Shown here one piece after another: positions 1 to 6,723 of a stretch of DNA of 6,738 nucleotides. Made by a program: the position numbers and the translations under genes. This stretch comes from CAYMEV01 sp964431655 [NCBI: uncultured bacterium] (GTDB lineage Bacteria > CAYMEV01): the NCBI GenBank assembly GCA_964431655.1, contig CAYSKJ010000166.1, forward strand, positions 1 to 6,738, written 5' to 3'. The notes beneath the pieces were generated by a model. It searched no databases and was not told where the DNA came from. It saw nothing but the letters and a program-made list of their open reading frames with translations. The stretch's first letter is position 1; every line of letters starts with the position of its first letter.

Positions 1-115
1 TCAAAGCCTTTGGGTATGAAGTTAATGAAAATTGGGTTCTACAAAAAATAAATCCCTGATCCCTCTTACAGAGCTACTTAAGATACATAAATCGATTTAT
101 CTCCGAAATTCCTGT
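1..115 (+). repeat. Left copy of long inverted repeat (likely insertion-sequence end)
   Basis: Aligned by eye, base i of this copy pairs with base 6724-i of the right copy. Over 115 positions only six differ (41, 58, 69, 86, 90, 109); similarity fades after about 115. The window begins inside the repeat, so the full unit is longer. The first 59 bases read as the end of a gene (see the partial CDS) and the rest is its 3' flank, which contains a perfect 14-bp palindrome at 87-100. A gene tail plus a short, sharply bounded flank in two inverted copies around an accessory locus is typical of an insertion sequence present twice. That identity is inferred, because no transposase catalytic region or terminal repeat pair is visible. 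Confidence 0.85.
3..59 (+). CDS. 3' end of an unidentified gene, probable transposase (partial)
   Basis: The reading frame from position 3 gives KAFGYEVNENWVLQKINP and a TGA stop at 57-59; the gene enters from left of the window. The same peptide is encoded at the opposite edge on the minus strand. The only two differences between the copies in this stretch are silent: CTA versus CTC for Leu at base 41, and TGA versus TAA at the stop. This supports the frame as truly coding in both. I do not recognise the family from 18 residues. Transposase is the leading guess because the gene end is duplicated with its flank in inverted orientation; a duplicated host gene remains possible. Confidence 0.5.
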   Translation, partial: KAFGYEVNENWVLQKINP

Positions 116-223
116 TTATGTCTGCAGAACCCGATCAGGCTCAACTACTTATATGAGACGCCGAGTATAGCATATCATACAAATATATTCTTGACTATAG
201 TTCTTTAGGTTCAATATATGGTA

Positions 224-1909
224 TTATTTCTGATATTTAAAAATTTGATTGGTATCTGGATTAAAAAGCCAGATCTGCCTGTCGGAGTAGTATGAAACAA
301 GTTCCATATTATTTTCAGGTCCAAGGTTATGAGCCCACACTAGCCTTGCCTGATCAATATTAGCATCATTATATACCCATTCACAATGTATATTGTAAGC
401 TTCAGGATAATAAACAATAATAAGGTGATCACCTGGAATGGATTCAAGGTAATCAATTAGATCTCTTCGCTCCCTGGCCCAGGAGGGTGTTATGTATATT
501 GAAAGATAATCCCAAGTTTCAGGTATCTCCTTAGGATGATTAAAAAATGCAGTAAATGCGTTTATTGTTAAAACAATAATCAAAACAGGAACGATCATTT
601 TACCTGGCAGGATTCCTAAAACCCTATATTTAGAAATGTGCATTATTGCATAAGATATAAGAATGAAAAGTATCGGTGCGACGGGTGCTAAATAATGGGG
701 CCAAGCTCTTGTATAGATCAGGCTAATAAGAGTTATAAGTGAGACTGTCCCTAAAAGGAATAAGCTCCAGATATCTTTTGCTACCTGAAGCATAAGCATT
801 GCTTGGAAAATAAGCACTAACCCAATTAGGAAATAAGGCATAAGGTTTGTCTGAGGAAAAAAGTGCCCAATGATAATAAAGAATAATAGTAAGTATATAA
901 GACGCCGTAAGATAGGTCTTTCTTTTGGCCACACTATTAATAAAAAGGGCAAGGCTAACCATAAACCAAGGTAAAAGGCGATTATCCTCTCGAATCGTAC
1001 TATAAAGGTTAGTGGATCAGAGCCAGTATATCCAGCCATCCTGGGGTTATCTGCATTGCCATGTAAATAAGTATCTGTCCACAGTTGATGTGGAAATGTA
1101 AAAAGATTTCCTGTAAGTGCCATATTATACAATCCTACAGAAATTACAGCTATAATACAGATAGATATATATAGAATAATGGGTTTAAAATTCTTAAACA
1201 GATTCTTCAGGCTACCAAAATTATAATAGGATTTAAAAATGAGAATTACAAAAAAGCATAGAATAAGCAGACCACCCTCAAATGGACGAGAATGAAAAAG
1301 AATAGTAGTTCCTAGACCCATAAACAATGCACCTGTGCACTTCCATTCCATTAAAAGCTTTTTAGTGCCTCCAATGACCAGAGCACCGCCTAGCAATGCA
1401 GTGGAACCTCCCCAGTAGCTCTGGCTCCATAGGAATGTGATGGCCGGATGAAGAGCTGCAATGAATCCTCCAAAAACTGCCCACTTCCGTGGTAAATATA
1501 AGGTAAGCATCCAGCAGATAGCTATAACTGCGATGAAGCCAGAAAGCCAAACTCCTGCTATTGCATGACCTGTTACAACAATACCTATTGCCATGAAAAA
1601 GGATGACGCAGGGGGATACTTACTCTGATATGTGGGCTGATGCAGGATGTGAAACGACTCAAAGTGCCTCCAGTGCTCATGGGTCGGGTTGGCCAGCTTC
1701 CCATGGGCAAAGGTATCTGCCCCCAGAAGATAGGCAAACTCATCATGAACGTAGGGTATAGGGTAGTCTCTCAGGGTCATAGATATACTTAAAGCCAGGT
1801 ATAAAACCCCCAGTAGAATAATTGTTGTCTTTAAATGAAAAGACATGAACAATATTGGCCTATTGAAAAAATTTATTACATACTTTAAGGTTTTATCAAG
1901 TGCAGCCAT
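224..1909 (-). CDS. GT-C family membrane glycosyltransferase (GT39/ArnT-like), AT-rich paralog
   Basis: The 561-residue polytopic membrane protein is probably an inner-membrane enzyme that transfers a sugar from a polyprenyl-phosphate donor to an acceptor on the outer face. A first membrane segment spans about residues 26-46. The acidic pair D56-E57 in YVHDEFAY follows in the first outer loop, where GT-C enzymes carry their catalytic acidic residue. Next come the conserved stretch HEHWRHFESFHILHQPTY (77-94), SQSYWGGS (162-169), HSRPFEG (206-212), about ten further hydrophobic segments, and a C-terminal soluble end with NIHCEWVYN (506-514). A second full paralog lies at 3439-5118 in opposite orientation. 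The ATG at 1909 has no good ribosome binding site, but the next in-frame ATG, residue 22, lies just before the first membrane segment. The gene is clearly AT-richer than its paralog except near 1621-1740. Donor and acceptor are unknown. Confidence 0.85.
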   Translation of the reverse strand: MAALDKTLKYVINFFNRPILFMSFHLKTTIILLGVLYLALSISMTLRDYPIPYVHDEFAYLLGADTFAHGKLANPTHEHWRHFESFHILHQPTYQSKYPPASSFFMAIGIVVTGHAIAGVWLSGFIAVIAICWMLTLYLPRKWAVFGGFIAALHPAITFLWSQSYWGGSTALLGGALVIGGTKKLLMEWKCTGALFMGLGTTILFHSRPFEGGLLILCFFVILIFKSYYNFGSLKNLFKNFKPIILYISICIIAVISVGLYNMALTGNLFTFPHQLWTDTYLHGNADNPRMAGYTGSDPLTFIVRFERIIAFYLGLWLALPFLLIVWPKERPILRRLIYLLLFFIIIGHFFPQTNLMPYFLIGLVLIFQAMLMLQVAKDIWSLFLLGTVSLITLISLIYTRAWPHYLAPVAPILFILISYAIMHISKYRVLGILPGKMIVPVLIIVLTINAFTAFFNHPKEIPETWDYLSIYITPSWARERRDLIDYLESIPGDHLIIVYYPEAYNIHCEWVYNDANIDQARLVWAHNLGPENNMELVSYYSDRQIWLFNPDTNQIFKYQK

Positions 1910-1919
1910 TATGAAATAC

Positions 1920-2141
1920 TCATTTATTATATTTTTGCTTAAATTTGCACTGAGCCATAAAAGAGCAGAAAGGAATTTCTTCTGTCAGGTTTCTTTTGAA
2001 ATTAATTATATATGCAGGCATTAGGATTCTTTTTAATTGAATACCAGGCAATATGCGCAGAAATCCAAGCATTAGATGGCTATCTCCTGCTAAATAAGGC
2101 GAAAAAGGTCTTAAAACTCTAGAGCAAAGCATAATATACAT
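1920..2141 (-). pseudogene. Possible gene remnant or small unknown ORF (73 codons)
   Basis: This open frame sits on the minus strand just upstream of the GT-C gene, with its stop 10 bp before that gene's ATG. Its first part, including RVLRPFSPYLAGDSHLMLGF, looks more protein-like than random AT-rich sequence usually does, with a mix of Gly, Pro, Asp and His unlike simple low-complexity translation. Upstream the same frame meets a TAG only six codons before the ATG, and no ribosome binding site is evident. The C-terminal part (about residue 45 on) degrades into Lys/Asn-rich sequence. I read it as the possible 3' fragment of a lost gene. I do not recognise the family, and it could also be a small real gene or chance. 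Confidence 0.3.
1926..1931 (-). promoter_or_regulatory. Possible -10 element upstream of the minus-strand GT-C gene
   Basis: The minus strand carries a perfect TATAAT hexamer 16 bases before the ATG at 1909. No convincing -35 hexamer lies 16-18 bp upstream of it. The start point would be near 1919, leaving only about 10 nt of leader. In such AT-rich DNA a chance match is quite possible. Confidence 0.25.
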
Positions 2142-2311
2142 ATTTAATATTTTAAGCTATTATAATGTCAAAATATCTAGTAGCAAGAATATTTCTCTGT
2201 GATAATTGATTTTTATAGAGCGTCATTATCAAAATATAACAGGGATATTGAAAGATAAAAGTATAATACACATAGATATCAAAATGCACGGATTTCTGCT
2301 CTATAAGAAAA

Positions 2312-2340
2312 TTGAATTTGCTATCAATTTTTTTTATATT
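2312..2340 (+). promoter_or_regulatory. Candidate sigma70-type promoter for the GT2/GT-C pair
   Basis: TTGAAT (2312-2317) and TATATT (2335-2340) are separated by exactly 17 bp, a good match to the -35/-10 consensus. Transcription would start near 2347, about 47 nt before the ATG at 2394. A second pair, TTGCTT (2340-2345) and TATTAT (2363-2368), also with 17-bp spacing, overlaps it downstream. AT-richness makes chance matches likely. Confidence 0.4.
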
Positions 2341-2393
2341 TGCTTTTTATTACAGCAGATATTATTATAAATCTTACAGGCAAGCTAATAATT

Positions 2394-3386
2394 ATGAAGA
2401 AGCTGATAATACAGATTCCGGCCTATAATGAAGAAAAGACCATCCATGCAGTCCTTTCCGAACTTCCGCGCAAGGTTGAGGGCTTTGACAGGGTTGAATG
2501 GCTCCTGGTGGATGACGGCTCTGCTGATAACACATCCGCTAAAGCCATATCCATGGGTATTGACCATCTTGTAAGGCATACCGCCAACCTCGGACTGGCC
2601 CGTGCCTTTGCCTCGGGCATCGATGCCTGTCTCAGGCTCGGGGCCGATGTGATTGTAAATACCGATGCAGACAACCAGTACTGCTCAGAAGATATACCTG
2701 CCCTTGTTAAACCTATTCTGGAGGGCAGGGCTGACATAGTAATAGGCAACCGCGGAACCGATGATATTGAACACTTCAGCTGGCTGAAAAAAAGACTCCA
2801 GAATGTCGGCTCCTGGGTTGTAAGGAAAGCCTCCAGAACAGATATTAATGATGCAACAAGCGGTTTCAGGGCCTTATCAAGGACTGCCGCATTAAAGCTT
2901 AATATCGTCAGCGACTTCACCTATACCCTTGAATCCATAATAGAGGCAGGCCACAGGGGCATTGCCGTATCCCAGGTCCCGGTAAGAACCAACTATAAGC
3001 TTCGCGAAAGCCGCTTGTTTAAAAGCCTCGGGGGTTATATTGCCAGGTCATCCATCACCATTATCAGGATTTATTCCATGTATCAGCCCCTGAAGGTCTT
3101 TCTTTCCATAGGAGCCCTGCTGTGGCTTTCAGGTTTTGCCCTTGGCCTGAGGTTCCTGTTTTATTATTTCACAGGACAGGGTACAGGCCATATCCAGTCC
3201 CTCCTGCTCGGAGTGCTTCTTTTGCTCCTGGGCTTCCAGGCAGGCATTGCCGGCCTGCTTGCCGACCTTATAAGGCATAACCGCAGGCTCATTGAGGACC
3301 AGCTCTACAGAACGCGCATGCTTGAACTCTCAATAAAAGCTAAAGACCCGTCTAAAAAGAACATTGACTGCGACTCTGAAAGCTGA
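2394..3386 (+). CDS. GT2 family polyprenyl-phosphate glycosyltransferase (DPM1/GtrB-like)
   Basis: The 330-residue enzyme probably transfers a sugar from a nucleotide-sugar to undecaprenyl phosphate at the cytoplasmic face of the inner membrane, providing the lipid-linked donor for GT-C enzymes. The GT-A catalytic domain fills residues 1 to about 225, with PAYNEE (9-14), VDDGS (39-43), the metal-binding DAD (91-93) followed by NQY, and the family motif ATSGFR (154-159). Two membrane segments follow at about 234-258 and 266-290, then a charged tail, as in GtrB-type proteins. The frame extends to a TTG at 2340, but MKKLIIQIPAYNEE starting at ATG 2394 is the standard family N-terminus and is preferred. 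The ribosome site is weak (ACAGG at 2376-2380). It precedes the second GT-C gene on the same strand and is likely co-transcribed with it. The sugar is not predictable. Confidence 0.9.
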   Translation: MKKLIIQIPAYNEEKTIHAVLSELPRKVEGFDRVEWLLVDDGSADNTSAKAISMGIDHLVRHTANLGLARAFASGIDACLRLGADVIVNTDADNQYCSEDIPALVKPILEGRADIVIGNRGTDDIEHFSWLKKRLQNVGSWVVRKASRTDINDATSGFRALSRTAALKLNIVSDFTYTLESIIEAGHRGIAVSQVPVRTNYKLRESRLFKSLGGYIARSSITIIRIYSMYQPLKVFLSIGALLWLSGFALGLRFLFYYFTGQGTGHIQSLLLGVLLLLLGFQAGIAGLLADLIRHNRRLIEDQLYRTRMLELSIKAKDPSKKNIDCDSES

Positions 3387-3438
3387 ATCTGCAGTGAAGC
3401 ATTTAAATGAAAAAAAGTCTGTCCCCGTATATATTGCC

Positions 3439-5118
3439 ATGATATTTGATTATCTCAGCCTGAAAGCTGAGAATATCTCTGGCTCATGGGGGCGTCATCC
3501 CGTCAGAACCATGTTTCTCCTCGCACTCATAAGCCTGACCTTCAGCATGACCCTGTCCCTCATAGACTGGCCCGTACCCTATGTCCACGATGAGTTTGCA
3601 TATATCCTGGGTGCTGACACCTTTGCCCATGGGAGGCTTGCCAACCCGCCCCATGAGCACTGGAGGCACTTTGAGTCGTTTCACATCCTGCATCAGCCAA
3701 CATATCAGAGCAAATATCCCCCCGCAGCATCTGTTTCCATGGCCCTGGGCATTATTCTAACAGGCCGTCCCATTACAGGCGTGTGGATAACCACAGCCCT
3801 TGCCACTGCCCTCGTCTTCTGGATGCTGCTGGCATGGCTGCCTCCCCGCTGGGCGGTTATGGGAGGTTTTATCGCAGCCCTCCACCCGGGCATACATCTG
3901 TTATGGGGACAATCCTACTGGGGAGGCTCGGTTCCCATGATTGGCGGAGCCCTTGTGCTGGGTTCATCCCGCAGGCTGGTAAAGACCTGGTCACATAGCA
4001 TTGCATGTCTCCTGGGTCTTGGCTTTCTGGTGCTGGCACATTCCAGGCCTTTTGAGGGTGCCCTGCTTTCAATACCCCTGGTCATTTTTATTTTATACAG
4101 GGCTTTTCTAGCCCTCAGATCGGGAGGCCTTAAAAAGCTGGCCTGCCCTTTCACCATACTTATATTGATGTCCGTACTTATTGTCTTGTCCGTCTGCTTT
4201 TACAACAGGGCGGTAACCGGAAACTGTTTCAAGTTTCCCCATGCCCTGTGGAGCGAAACTTATATGAACCCGGATGCCCCTTCATCCAATCCGAGGCTTT
4301 CTGGTTATTCCGGTTCCCCCATGGGAACCAGCCTTTTCAGGGTCGAGAGGATAGTCTGGTTCTACCTGGGATTCTGGATGGCACTTCCCCTCATCCTGGT
4401 CAAAATAAAGGATGCTCCACATCTTATCAGCACAATTTTTATAATCGGCCTTATCGTAATTATGCTGGGGCTTGTTTTTCCAATGCTGAACATGAATCCG
4501 CATATGCTTATGGTGATACTGCTGTTCTGTCAGGCAGTTATACTTGCCAGGAATATAAAGGATCCCTGGATTCTTTCAGCCCTTGGGATTATTACAGCCC
4601 TCACCGGACTAAGCGTGGCTTACAGCCATGCCTGGCCCCATTATACAGCACCTGCAGCGCCCCTTGTATTCTACCTGCTTATACAGGCGGTCAGGGCAGT
4701 CCGCACTCAGTATGCCGGCCCCTGGATAAAGGGAAGGCATGTGGTTTTCATACTGCCTCTGATTATGCTTATTTCCATGCTGGTTGTCATATACAGGCAC
4801 CCGTCGGCAGATCCCCCCGGCTGGGACAGGCTGGGCGTATATGCCGTCCCCGACTGGAGCAGGGACAGGGCTCTTCTTTTAAAAGCCCTAAGGTCCAGGC
4901 CCGGCCTGCATCTTGTATTTGTCAGGTATCCCCGGTGGTATAATATACACTGTGAATGGGTTTACAATGAGGCTGATATTGATGGATCAAAGGTGGTATG
5001 GGCTCATGACCTCGGCTCAGCGCCGAACCGAGAGTTAATCGGCTACTTTAAGGACAGAAATGCCTGGCTTCTTGACCTGGCCGGCCAGCCTCCAGCCCTG
5101 AAGCCCTATATCCCGTGA
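3439..5118 (+). CDS. GT-C family membrane glycosyltransferase (GT39/ArnT-like), GC-richer paralog
   Basis: This polytopic protein is 559 residues from the ATG at 3439, nearly the length of its 561-residue paralog at 224-1909. It shows the same landmarks: a first membrane segment, then YVHDEFAY with acidic pair D51-E52, HEHWRHFESFHILHQPTY, GQSYWGGS, HSRPFEG, many hydrophobic segments, and a C-terminal outer portion with NIHCEWVYN, ADID and VVWAHDLG. Over the 72 residues starting at the P-V-P-Y region about 80% match the paralog. The role is inferred as transfer of a lipid-phosphate-bound sugar at the outer face of the membrane. The frame is open back to a TTG at 3364, which would overlap the GT2 gene by 23 bp and add 25 residues. 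Neither start has a clear ribosome site; I chose ATG 3439 by comparison with the paralog. Co-transcription with the GT2 gene is likely. Confidence 0.85.
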   Translation: MIFDYLSLKAENISGSWGRHPVRTMFLLALISLTFSMTLSLIDWPVPYVHDEFAYILGADTFAHGRLANPPHEHWRHFESFHILHQPTYQSKYPPAASVSMALGIILTGRPITGVWITTALATALVFWMLLAWLPPRWAVMGGFIAALHPGIHLLWGQSYWGGSVPMIGGALVLGSSRRLVKTWSHSIACLLGLGFLVLAHSRPFEGALLSIPLVIFILYRAFLALRSGGLKKLACPFTILILMSVLIVLSVCFYNRAVTGNCFKFPHALWSETYMNPDAPSSNPRLSGYSGSPMGTSLFRVERIVWFYLGFWMALPLILVKIKDAPHLISTIFIIGLIVIMLGLVFPMLNMNPHMLMVILLFCQAVILARNIKDPWILSALGIITALTGLSVAYSHAWPHYTAPAAPLVFYLLIQAVRAVRTQYAGPWIKGRHVVFILPLIMLISMLVVIYRHPSADPPGWDRLGVYAVPDWSRDRALLLKALRSRPGLHLVFVRYPRWYNIHCEWVYNEADIDGSKVVWAHDLGSAPNRELIGYFKDRNAWLLDLAGQPPALKPYIP

Positions 5119-5137
5119 TGTCTGTGCCACTGATGTA

Positions 5138-5863
5138 TTAAGGCTTTTCCATCACAGTTATCTGCGATATCCCTGCCGGGGGCCTGATTATTTTTTCACC
5201 CTTTTCCAGTACTGCCGATACAGCATTTATAATAAAAGAGCTTCTTTTATCCAGGGTTTCAGAGAAGGTACTCATTTTTCTCAGAATCCTGCCCTTTATA
5301 AACCACGGTATTATGCCCATGGGATTCATAAACTGTTTATATATTATTTCAAGGCCCGCCTTTCTGGCAAGTCTGTCCATGTCATGCCTGTCATACCTCC
5401 TGCAGTGCCCGCATGCCTTATCCATGGTGCCGAATATCCAGGAAAGAGCAGGGACAAGCAGAACGATCCTCCCCTTATGCTCTATAATCTCCTTCATTCT
5501 TACCAGGGCCAGAAGGTCATCTTCTATATGCTCCAGCACATTTATGCAGGTGATGGTATCAAAACCGTATTCTGCCAGAGCGCTACAATCATCCCTGCTT
5601 ATATCAAACAGGAAAGGGAAGAAATTTTTTTTATCCCCAAACCGTTTTTTCATTGTCTCAATCTGGCTTTCAAATATGTCGGTGGCTGCTATTATCTCTA
5701 AATCCTCTTCAAAAAAGAATCTTACCATATTCCCTGTGCCCGATCCTATATCCAGGACCCTTATTTTAATAAAGGGCCTGATATTATTATAGATCCACCT
5801 TGAGTATCGGCTTATGTCCTGCCTCTTTTCCAGGGCTTTAGTCAGGTCGGGATGTTCATTCAT
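5138..5863 (-). CDS. Class I SAM-dependent methyltransferase (241 aa)
   Basis: This soluble Rossmann-fold methyltransferase has SAM-binding motif I VLDIGSGTG (36-44), an acidic residue D62 at the end of strand 2 (ATDIFES), and the motif INVLEHIEDD (107-116). The stretch VPALSWIFGTMDKACGHCRRYD (split 138-147 and 148-158) contains GHxRRY, which recurs in methyltransferases found in glycan and lipid gene clusters. It probably methylates a sugar, glycan or lipid-linked intermediate; the substrate is unknown. The start is set by an ATGA overlap with the upstream methyltransferase and a strong ribosome site, AGGAAGAGG, 8 nt before the ATG. The frame is open back to an ATG at 6043, but that extra 60-codon piece lies wholly within the neighbouring gene and adds nothing to the fold. 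It converges on the GT-C gene with a 19-bp gap. Confidence 0.88.
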   Translation of the reverse strand: MNEHPDLTKALEKRQDISRYSRWIYNNIRPFIKIRVLDIGSGTGNMVRFFFEEDLEIIAATDIFESQIETMKKRFGDKKNFFPFLFDISRDDCSALAEYGFDTITCINVLEHIEDDLLALVRMKEIIEHKGRIVLLVPALSWIFGTMDKACGHCRRYDRHDMDRLARKAGLEIIYKQFMNPMGIIPWFIKGRILRKMSTFSETLDKRSSFIINAVSAVLEKGEKIIRPPAGISQITVMEKP

Positions 5864-6465
5864 CCCTTTTTCCTCTTCCTGCAGAGCATCATGATCCAGG
5901 GAAAGGGTGAGCTCTCTGATACAATCTCGAGCCTGTCCTCTATAAACTTTATGAATCTGCCCCTGCTCCAGTGCTGTAAATGTCCCGGTGTATTCCCGAG
6001 ATGTCGTGTATATTTCATACGTATCATATTCAGCATCCTCCATACTGGCTCCCTCGGAACACTGAGTATAACATATCTGTCTGCCGTTTCAGCCAGTCTG
6101 CTTAAGGCTTCTTCAGGGCATTCCAGATGCTCCAGCACCTCGCAGCACACCAGCATATCAGCCCTGTCCTGCCCGCCAAGCTTATATATGCTCTTCTGAT
6201 AAAACAATATGTCCTGCCCTCTGGATAATTCCCTTGCCCTCTGGATAATATTTTTCGAATAATCGCATCCCCTGAGCTCCCCTTGGAAATTTCTGCGAAT
6301 ATGCCTGGTCAGATAGCCCTCGCCGCATCCAATCTCATTAATGGATAAAATCTCATTTTCGACGACTTTTATCAGATAATCCAGGCTTTTAAGGAAACTG
6401 CCTACAAAGTGCTTTGAAAATATGCCTCTGCTTTCATACTTGTTCTCATAGTTACCCTCAAGCAT
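5860..6465 (-). CDS. Class I SAM-dependent methyltransferase (201 aa)
   Basis: This small soluble methyltransferase has SAM motif I EIGCGEG (44-50), acidic D68 in GCDYSKNII after strand 2, and the CCEVLEHLECPEEAL block (107-121), typical of Methyltransf_11/23-type enzymes. The later stretch SVPREPVW...GHLQHWSRGRF (135-171) resembles a conserved C-terminal half of such proteins, where substrate contacts would lie. The product is unknown; small-molecule or glycan O-methylation is inferred from the neighbours. ATG 6465 is the first possible start because a stop lies three codons upstream; AAGGTGA sits 12 nt before it, a slightly long spacing. The stop overlaps the next methyltransferase start by 4 bp (ATGA), so the two form one translational unit. 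It lies 143 bp downstream of the right-hand repeat and on the same strand as the gene tail there. Confidence 0.88.
   Translation of the reverse strand: MLEGNYENKYESRGIFSKHFVGSFLKSLDYLIKVVENEILSINEIGCGEGYLTRHIRRNFQGELRGCDYSKNIIQRARELSRGQDILFYQKSIYKLGGQDRADMLVCCEVLEHLECPEEALSRLAETADRYVILSVPREPVWRMLNMIRMKYTRHLGNTPGHLQHWSRGRFIKFIEDRLEIVSESSPFPWIMMLCRKRKKG
5872..5880 (-). promoter_or_regulatory. Ribosome binding site deciding the start of the downstream methyltransferase
   Basis: AGGAAGAGG on the minus strand sits 8 nt before the ATG at 5863, inside the last codons of the upstream methyltransferase gene. With the ATGA overlap it indicates coupled translation and rules against the longer start at 6043. 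Confidence 0.75.
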
Positions 6466-6608
6466 GACTGATCACTTTCACCTTATTATTCTGTGCCCCG
6501 GATTTCATTTTCATCCAGTCTAATATGGCTGTCCCTGCAAAACAAGATATTTTTGTGTCGTCCTTTTGATCTTTTAAGGCTATTCAGATTGATATTATTT
6601 TATCACAT
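6466..6608 (-). other. Leader region of the methyltransferase pair
   Basis: The 143 bp between the repeat end and the ATG at 6465 hold the likely ribosome site (AAGGTGA, 6484-6478). I found only weak promoter-like hexamers, for example TTGTTT near 6545-6540 with a poor -10. No strong terminator is visible between the repeat and this gene pair, so read-through from the gene ending inside the repeat is conceivable. Confidence 0.4.
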
Positions 6609-6723
6609 ACAGGACTTTCGGAGATAAATCGATATATATATCTTAAGTAGCTCTTTAAGAGGGATTAGGGATTTATTTTTTGGAGAACCCAATTTTCATT
6701 AACTTCATACCCAAAGGCTTTGA
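6609..6723 (-). repeat. Right copy of long inverted repeat (likely insertion-sequence end)
   Basis: This is the reverse-complement partner of positions 1-115, with 109 of 115 matches. The unit continues at least to the window end, since the reading frame stays open through 6737. In this copy the 14-bp palindrome is broken by one base (the partner of position 90), while a short self-complementary CTCTTAAAGAG in the flank is perfect. The orientation is opposite to the left copy, so recombination between the two would invert the intervening locus rather than delete it. Confidence 0.85.

Larger units (their letters stand above)
1910..2393. other. AT-rich divergent intergenic region
   Basis: This stretch of 484 bp separates the minus-strand GT-C gene from the plus-strand GT2 gene. 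The left half (1920-2141) holds the possible gene remnant. The right half (about 2142-2310) is very AT-rich, with scattered TCAAAAT motifs (near 2166, 2227, 2279) but no convincing gene, RNA fold or operator. Candidate promoters for the GT2 gene lie at 2312-2368. Its length and composition fit a divergent regulatory region or scar DNA. Confidence 0.6.

Noticed and set aside
2160-2290. Repeated TCAAAAT motifs as a regulator-binding array
   Set aside because: Only three short AT-rich matches with irregular spacing, as expected by chance in this composition.
2340-2393. TTG start extending the GT2 gene by 18 residues
   Set aside because: The family N-terminus begins at the ATG at 2394, and the TTG overlaps a candidate -10 element.
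2423-2920. Minus-strand ORF of 165 codons
   Set aside because: It is antisense to the GT2 catalytic domain and its translation is Ser/Ala/Leu-rich without motifs.
4248-4943. Plus-strand ORF of 231 codons
   Set aside because: It is an out-of-frame shadow inside the GT-C gene, whose frame has clear family motifs; its translation is Ser/Gly/Tyr/Cys-rich without recognisable domains.
5116-5155. Possible terminator hairpin between the convergent genes (GTGATG with CATCAC)
   Set aside because: The stem is only 6 bp with a loop of 28 bases and no T-run, so I could not support it as a terminator.
5313-5792. Plus-strand ORF of 159 codons
   Set aside because: It is antisense to the methyltransferase with SAM motifs; no recognisable protein features.
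5864-6043. Sixty-codon N-terminal extension of the downstream methyltransferase, with ATG at 6043
   Set aside because: It lies wholly inside the upstream methyltransferase in another frame, and the ATG at 5863 has a strong ribosome site and an ATGA overlap.
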